12,926 bases of DNA, taken from the NCBI GenBank assembly GCA_913009215.1, contig CAJVXG010000028.1, forward strand, positions 1-12,926. Reading direction: 5' to 3'. The translations under genes and the position numbers were made by a program. The DNA comes from an uncultured Gammaproteobacteria bacterium. GTDB taxonomy: Bacteria > Pseudomonadota > Gammaproteobacteria > Acidiferrobacterales > CAJVXG01. Below the pieces are notes generated by a model. That model was given only the letters and a program-made list of their open reading frames with translations, did not search any database and was not told the DNA's origin. Shown here in pieces: positions 12,589-12,926 of the stretch (the stretch's first letter is position 1; every line of letters begins with the position of its first letter).

Positions 12589-12926
12589 CTAAAAAGATAA
12601 CTCGATATTATCAATCAGGCGCGTGCCGCCAAGACGTGCTGCGATCAGGATCACCAGCTCCCTGTCATCTGCCCTGGCCTCGGTGAAATCCGATGGTCTG
12701 CGTATACTGATATAATCGACATCAAAACCGGCCTGTTCCAGTTTGCTGCTGGCATTAGTCATTAAATCATCCCGGATCTTTCCCGCCTGGCGTATTTCAT
12801 CGGCCATGGTGCGCAGCACTTGATACATTACCGCTACGATCTCCCGCTCCGTATTGTTTAAATATTGATTGCGTGAACTCAGCGCCAGGCCATCTTCCTC
12901 ACGAACCGTATCAACACCCACTATTT
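12589..12926 (-). CDS. panC: pantothenate synthetase, C-terminal part (5' end outside window)
   Basis: The last 112 codons are visible on the minus strand, running off the window edge at 12926. They begin IVGVDTVREEDGLALSSRN, which contains the KMSKS-like SSRN nucleotide-binding motif of this adenylate-forming enzyme, then NQYLNNTER, and the small C-terminal domain ending DYISIRRP...LVILIAARLGGTRLIDNIEL. PanC condenses pantoate and beta-alanine with ATP in the cytoplasm, the last step of pantothenate (vitamin B5) synthesis. A full protein would be about 280 residues, so about 60 per cent is missing. The stop TAG is 2 bases from the stop of the converging pilin accessory gene, with no room for a terminator between them. 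Confidence 0.95.
   Translation of the reverse strand, partial: IVGVDTVREEDGLALSSRNQYLNNTEREIVAVMYQVLRTMADEIRQAGKIRDDLMTNASSKLEQAGFDVDYISIRRPSDFTEARADDRELVILIAARLGGTRLIDNIELSF

Overview
The window looks like a chromosomal segment of a free-living, aerobic gammaproteobacterium with roughly balanced base composition. The basis is the queA-tgt-yajC-secD-secF order with separate SecD and SecF, a CCA-encoding tRNA-Leu, and a PP2C/Ser-Thr kinase fusion directly behind a NarK/NasA-type nitrate transporter, an arrangement known from pseudomonads and relatives. The exact lineage cannot be fixed from the sequence. No phage, insertion sequence, integrase or CRISPR array was seen.

Layout. Positions 1-1977 (+): the end of a nitrate/nitrite MFS transporter, then a 568-residue bifunctional phosphatase/kinase with one C-terminal membrane anchor, closed by a strong two-way terminator (2034-2065). 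Positions 2088-4231 (-): a two-gene unit of unknown function, a 492-residue multi-pass membrane protein with a long helical soluble domain, followed with a 4-base overlap by a von Willebrand factor A lipoprotein. It appears to have its own promoter, with an inverted repeat in the promoter spacer. Positions 4445-10406 (-): queA, tgt, yajC, secD and secF, which join queuosine tRNA modification to the SecDF-YajC export accessory complex. This cluster is split at tgt/yajC and at secD/secF by insertions of the same family of short palindromic repeats; the tgt stop codon lies inside one and the secF leader carries the other. Positions 10472-10558 (+): tRNA-Leu(CAA) with its own sigma-70-like promoter. 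Positions 10764-11666 (+): a short-class, 6-phosphogluconate dehydrogenase-like protein in which several expected substrate-binding residues are replaced. Positions 11798-12586 (+): a TfpX/TfpZ-type pilin accessory protein with no pilin gene beside it. Positions 12589-12926 (-): the C-terminal part of pantothenate synthetase (panC), converging on it with a 2-base gap.

Functional picture. Most of the window is housekeeping. The parts that deserve attention are the membrane/VWA lipoprotein pair and its regulatory region, the repeat elements inserted in the tgt-sec cluster (one supplying coding sequence, one forming a long structured secF leader), the altered active site of the 6PGDH-like enzyme, and the nitrate-linked kinase/phosphatase fusion. 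Intergenic stretches of note are 4232-4444 (promoter and palindromes), 5474-5779 (repeat element plus an AT-rich hairpin), 8067-8251 (repeat element), 10559-10763 (palindromes and the dehydrogenase promoter) and 11667-11797 (one imperfect hairpin).
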